NCBI GenBank assembly: GCA_052170135.1
Contig: JBQNBC010000001.1
Span: 1 to 64,000 of the forward strand
DNA from: Wolinella sp052170135
Lineage (GTDB): Bacteria; Campylobacterota; Campylobacteria; Campylobacterales; Helicobacteraceae
Reading direction: 5' to 3'
Length of the DNA: 64,000 nucleotides
A model generated the notes under the pieces. That model saw only the letters and a program-made list of their open reading frames with translations, did not search any database and had not been told where the DNA came from. Numbering within the stretch: position 1 is the stretch's first letter; every line of letters begins with the position of its first letter. Made by a program: the position numbers and the translations under genes. Shown here piece by piece: positions 60,800-64,000 of this stretch.

Positions 60800-60844
60800 A
60801 AATAATCTTTCTGGATATTTTTAGCGTGATTGTAGAATAGTTAA

Positions 60845-61096
60845 TCAAAAATGGGTATTAACTGACTTCTTCTGCTCTGTCCTAACAAATTGCAACATCT
60901 TTTTAATACGCTCAAGTTCCAAGAACGCACTATCGCGCTCCTCTGTGAAAATATCGCGCACCATCTCAAGATAAGAAAGTGCCTCTTCCATCTGCTCCAG
61001 TGTCTCAAACTCATCAGGAATCTCACTCATAAGCCTCTGCAACGTATCCAAATTCCGCTCTAGGAGCGCAATTTTACACTCCTTTAGCCAGCTCAT
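60845..61096 (-). CDS. Small helical protein downstream of fliS (FliT-position gene)
   Basis: An 83-residue, almost entirely helical, acidic protein from ATG 61096 (MSWLKECKIALLERNLDTLQ), overlapping the fliS end by 23 nt. The helix-turn-helix layout and operon position resemble flagellar export chaperones such as FliT, but I see no diagnostic motif. A longer in-frame opening from 61132 lies deeper in fliS and has no ribosome-binding site. It probably belongs to the flagellar cap operon. Confidence 0.6.
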   Translation of the reverse strand: MSWLKECKIALLERNLDTLQRLMSEIPDEFETLEQMEEALSYLEMVRDIFTEERDSAFLELERIKKMLQFVRTEQKKSVNTHF

Positions 61097-61463
61097 TTGA
61101 GTGTATCTCTTTCCATGCTTCAAGCAATCCACGCGCCACCTTGATTACGATATCAATTTTATCTTTGTTGTTTTCTGCATTTGCTTGCGTTAGAAGCTTT
61201 ATCTGGTGAGTATATAGACCAGTAAGATAGTGCGCCACATCACCACCGCGCTCATAGTCAAGCGAATTTAAAAGTTCAGTAAAAATATCTGTCGTGCGAT
61301 TTATGTAATATATTTTTTTCTCAATATCTTCATCATCAATCGCCCTTTTTGCCAATGCCGTAAAGCGCAAGATTCCCTCATAGAGCATCTCGATTAGCTT
61401 TGCTGGCGATTCCACTGTTATAGAATTTTGTTGATATGAGCTATAAGCTGCGCTACTTCTCAT
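61074..61463 (-). CDS. fliS: Flagellin export chaperone FliS
   Basis: Binds unpolymerised flagellin C-termini in the cytoplasm. The 129-residue four-helix bundle begins with the FliS hallmark YSSYQQNSITVESPAKLIEM (Tyr-rich cap then SPxxLI), followed by LYEGILRFTALAKRAI and the C-terminal LLEAWKEI. AAGGA precedes the ATG by 9 nt. It lies 28 nt after fliD and overlaps the next small gene by 23 nt. Confidence 0.93.
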   Translation of the reverse strand: MRSSAAYSSYQQNSITVESPAKLIEMLYEGILRFTALAKRAIDDEDIEKKIYYINRTTDIFTELLNSLDYERGGDVAHYLTGLYTHQIKLLTQANAENNKDKIDIVIKVARGLLEAWKEIHSNELAKGV

Positions 61464-61491
61464 TATTAGGAATCCTTTATCTGCTTAAAGC

Positions 61492-63534
61492 TTACTTGCT
61501 AGCCTGCTGAATCATCATATTCAGCGACGAAAAGCTTCTATTTACCTTTGCTATCATCGAGTCAAATGCCGCAAATCTCGCTGCCATAACATCGTATCGA
61601 CTCTCCAAATCTTTTTGAGCACGATCTTTTTGCTTATCCATTAGCTTTGCCTCTTCTGTTAATGAAGTTTCCAAAAGCTTTAAGCGCGCATTAGAACCGG
61701 TGATATATCTATCGATATCTTTGTTGAATTTACGGAATATCCCATCAACTTCAGTCTCTTTTCCACCAACCTTTTTAGTTGCCCCTTTAAAGAATCCAAT
61801 CGCTGCGTCAGGATTTTCTTCAAACGTCTTCTTGAGCTTCTCTTCATTGATAGTCAAACGACCTTTATCATTTAGTGTTATGCCAAATTTAAAAAGATTG
61901 TTTCTGTCGCTATCTGTATATGAAACAAGCGAATTTAGAACACCCTTTATAGTCCTTAAGTCACTATTGCCATTAAAGATTCCAGCTACTTTAGTATCAG
62001 AATCGTACTTTGTATCAATCTCTAGCTGCGAGATAAACTCATTAAATCCTTCCACAAAACTCTTAACCTCATCATAGATTCCCTTATTATCGCGCGTAAC
62101 CCTCAAAACAGATGGGGCGTCAGTATCCTTATGCACGGCGGTTAGCTCCAGATTTACGCCAGAAATTACGTCTCTAACTGAGTTTGTCGAGCGCGAGATT
62201 GAGATTCCATTATATGAAAATTTAGAATCTTGTGCTTTTTGAATATTGTCAAGTTTTAACGTATTTGATTGAAATGCTGTATACGTCTGATGGCTACCTG
62301 CATGTAATCCTAGTGATTTAATAGCCTTCTCGCTAGCTGCTTGCTCGGCACTCTTGTCAGCTCCCTTGATTGTTACCTGCACGTTACCACCATCATTTTT
62401 ATTGATGATTAGCCGCCCATCTCTAACCTCTGCTCTATAATCGCTAGAGGCATTTATTGCATCTCGTACCGCTTCTGCATTTTGCACACTTGTATTATTA
62501 GCAGATGTAAGCGTAGATAGATCCAGGTTGATATCCCCAATAGATAGTGTCCCACTTAGCTGTCCTCTAGCTACCGCGCCGCCTTCAATTGCATTTGAGC
62601 TAGACTTTGATGTGATACTAAAGCCAAATTCAGTTGCCTTAGCTCCGCCAACACTGACAGCATGCCCACGCCTGTCATTGATTAACACCTGCTTGCCAAC
62701 TGGTCCAGTACCTATGCTTATATCATCATCAAGTCCAGCAAAATCGGAATCGGCAGCAATAGCCTCTCTAATCGCCTTTTGTATTGCAGCTGCATTACTC
62801 TGTGCATCAGAGCCTTTCTCGGTCTTTGGAATGGCAATGTCAAGTGTCTTGTCAACGCCATTTTTATCCTTTAGCGTAACAGTAAAGTCACCACTACCGT
62901 TTGCCTCTATCTCGCCACCTCTCACATTTTTGCCAAGTAGCGTCGTGCCAAAATAAACCTTACTGTTTTCGCCTGTGTCTTTGGAGTTTATCATAAGCTG
63001 GAATGGCTTTGGTCCACCAGTTTTCATGACAATTCCCATTACCGCGCCATTGGTTGCATCAGTAATACTCTGTGCCACTTCACTAAGCGTCGAGCCAGCT
63101 TTGATATCAATAGAGTAATCTTTACCGCCGGCATTGAAGTTTAACTTGCTATTTGTAAGTGAAAATACAGAATCTCGAGATTCATAAGTCGTACCGACCT
63201 GATTTATATCACTAGCAGCAAGCTGATTTACACGCACAGATATATCCTGCACAGGCAGACCAGCACCAGCCGTCATGCTCACACCATTGCCAGAACTCGT
63301 AGTAGAGCGCGCTAGATATGTAGACGTATCAGCTAGCTTTTTAGCACTTGAATTTAACGTGCTAAGCAGTGTCGTTAGCTTTGTTAGACTTGTCTGCTTA
63401 TCTACATTTGTCTGCATTTTTTTAGTAAAAGGTTTTACGCGCGCATTATGCTCAGCATCTTTTAACTGCTGAAGCACATCGCTAGTTAGGACGTTACTCC
63501 CGATACCGAGCGCGGTGATAGTCCCCTGTGCCAT
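61492..63534 (-). CDS. fliD: Flagellar filament cap protein FliD (hook-associated protein 2)
   Basis: Caps the flagellum tip and promotes flagellin assembly. The 680 aa agree with the large FliD of Helicobacter. A FliD_N domain (about 1-110, ALGIGSNVLTSDVLQQLKDA) leads into an expanded beta-rich middle, with two or more flagellin-like insertions containing SLTNSKLNFNAGGKDYSIDI and TADI-like repeats. The FliD_C domain is at about 430-660 with a terminal coiled coil, LKLLETSLTEEAKLMDKQKD. AAGGAG precedes the ATG. The gene sits between flaG and fliS. Surface-exposed middle domains are likely variable between strains. Confidence 0.94.
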   Translation of the reverse strand: MAQGTITALGIGSNVLTSDVLQQLKDAEHNARVKPFTKKMQTNVDKQTSLTKLTTLLSTLNSSAKKLADTSTYLARSTTSSGNGVSMTAGAGLPVQDISVRVNQLAASDINQVGTTYESRDSVFSLTNSKLNFNAGGKDYSIDIKAGSTLSEVAQSITDATNGAVMGIVMKTGGPKPFQLMINSKDTGENSKVYFGTTLLGKNVRGGEIEANGSGDFTVTLKDKNGVDKTLDIAIPKTEKGSDAQSNAAAIQKAIREAIAADSDFAGLDDDISIGTGPVGKQVLINDRRGHAVSVGGAKATEFGFSITSKSSSNAIEGGAVARGQLSGTLSIGDINLDLSTLTSANNTSVQNAEAVRDAINASSDYRAEVRDGRLIINKNDGGNVQVTIKGADKSAEQAASEKAIKSLGLHAGSHQTYTAFQSNTLKLDNIQKAQDSKFSYNGISISRSTNSVRDVISGVNLELTAVHKDTDAPSVLRVTRDNKGIYDEVKSFVEGFNEFISQLEIDTKYDSDTKVAGIFNGNSDLRTIKGVLNSLVSYTDSDRNNLFKFGITLNDKGRLTINEEKLKKTFEENPDAAIGFFKGATKKVGGKETEVDGIFRKFNKDIDRYITGSNARLKLLETSLTEEAKLMDKQKDRAQKDLESRYDVMAARFAAFDSMIAKVNRSFSSLNMMIQQASK

Positions 63535-63566
63535 AATATTCTCCTTCTAAAATCTAAAAACTTTCT

Positions 63567-63594
63567 CGATTCTTACAGCCGCTGAAAAGAATCG
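63567..63594. terminator. Hairpin between flaG and fliD
   Basis: Arms 63567-63574 and 63587-63594 (8 bp, containing GATTCTT/AAGAATC) enclose a 12-nt loop with its own CAGC/GCTG stem. It lies in the flaG-fliD spacer and may act as an attenuator or processing site. Confidence 0.4.
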
Positions 63595-63601
63595 CAACCA
63601 A

Positions 63602-63976
63602 CTATCCCTTTTTGTCAAAAATAATCCCAACGATCTCGCGCATCTTTGCCATAAGCTCTATCGCCTCATCGCTTGGTATTTTCCGTATAAGCCTATCTGT
63701 GCTTCGCTCGCTAACAGTAACGTAAAGACTCTCAATATCATCACTAAAGCCAAACTTTACATCCATATTGAGCGGATTAAATTCCTTGTTTAGCTGCTCC
63801 GTAAGCTTCATTAAATCTTTCTTTAGATTCTCCACATTCTTCGTGTCTTGCTGCTCTTTAACCTCTTCTTGCATGCGCTGAGTGCTAGTTTGCGCAGTTT
63901 CTTCTGGCTTTGACACGGCAGATGGACTCTGCGTATTGGGCTGTATAGTAGCCTGATTCCTGATTGCTTCAATCAT
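63602..63976 (-). CDS. flaG: Flagellar protein FlaG
   Basis: Small flagellar protein of 124 aa affecting filament length. The N-terminal half is a polar, Gln/Pro/Thr-rich linker with a coiled-coil stretch (EEVKEQQDTKNVENLKKDLM). The C-terminal half is the FlaG domain: LNKEFNPLNMDVKFGFSDDI followed by VTVSERSTDRLIRKIPSDEA and MAKMREIVGIIFDKKG. I start at ATG 63976, 6 nt after AAGGAG; the GTG immediately upstream (63979) is an alternative. It is first in the flaG-fliD-fliS unit seen here. Confidence 0.9.
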   Translation of the reverse strand: MIEAIRNQATIQPNTQSPSAVSKPEETAQTSTQRMQEEVKEQQDTKNVENLKKDLMKLTEQLNKEFNPLNMDVKFGFSDDIESLYVTVSERSTDRLIRKIPSDEAIELMAKMREIVGIIFDKKG

Positions 63977-64000
63977 CACTAACTCCTTAAATTAAGTGAA

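Overview
The window looks like a chromosomal stretch from a Campylobacterota (epsilonproteobacterial) genome, most probably an enterohepatic-type Helicobacter. This rests on several things read from the sequence: a PgbA-type plasminogen-binding protein, the lysA-pheA pair, a flaG-fliD-fliS-small protein cluster, a CheW-receiver CheV, a DUF4492-cydA-cydB cluster, a short FtsY without an acidic domain, and the RNase Y / 5-formyltetrahydrofolate cyclo-ligase pair. Species cannot be named from this alone.

Layout. 0-3.7 kb: the N-terminal part of a chemoreceptor running off the left edge, then a GT4 glycosyltransferase and an O-antigen ligase-like polymerase. 3.9-11.8 kb: pabA/trpG overlapping a CcoI-type copper P-ATPase, a CPA1 cation/proton antiporter, ppk1, a gamma-carbonic anhydrase-like protein and a TRIC/UPF0126 channel. 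11.9-14.2 kb: argB, a TerB-like unknown, and a D-2-hydroxyacid dehydrogenase. 14.3-16.6 kb: an AT-rich accessory insert with a class III Fic adenylyltransferase, a HipA-like kinase and a broken gene. 16.7-19.5 kb: pheA, lysA and a small membrane protein. 19.6-24.4 kb: cytochrome bd operon with DUF4492 protein and a 36-residue CydX-like microprotein, then a dCache-GGDEF protein and a tautomerase. 24.4-33.8 kb: gltS, a heptosyltransferase, msbA, cheV, gpmI, mraY-murD and tRNA-Phe. 33.9-38.1 kb: a DUF1007-NicO metal transporter, then a decayed mobile-element zone (ArdC fragment, Toprim primase fragment, a run of hairpins) and two tandem secreted paralogues sharing an almost identical 3' end. 38.2-46.4 kb: prmC, an M48 protease, trpA, panB, ruvB, a frameshifted AI-2E family permease, a PgbA-type protein and a GlcD-type FAD oxidase. 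46.4-54.7 kb: a complete type I restriction-modification operon (hsdM-hsdS-hsdR) flanked by gene debris. 54.7-64 kb: rny, a 5-FTHF cyclo-ligase, a TlpA-like lipoprotein, ftsY, radA, a DUF2156 protein and the flagellar cap cluster.

How the genes fit together. The core content is housekeeping: amino-acid and vitamin synthesis, LPS assembly (glycosyltransferase, ligase, heptosyltransferase, MsbA), peptidoglycan precursors, low-oxygen respiration (CcoI for cbb3 copper delivery and the bd oxidase), chemotaxis and flagellar cap assembly. Three accessory blocks interrupt it (14.3-16.6, 35.4-38.1 and 46.4-54.7 kb).

A useful whole-window signal is the pentamer GAATC/GATTC. It is frequent in core genes (roughly 8 per kb by hand count in ftsY-radA and in the first glycosyltransferase), but rare in the accessory blocks (about 2.7 per kb in the hsd operon, about one occurrence in the 1.8 kb Fic-HipA pair). 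The best candidates for something undescribed are the Fic-HipA kinase pair, the tandem secreted paralogues with a homogenised C-terminal half, the hairpin cluster at 35.7-36.06 kb and the CydX-like microprotein. No CRISPR array and no intact insertion sequence were seen. All counts here are by eye.
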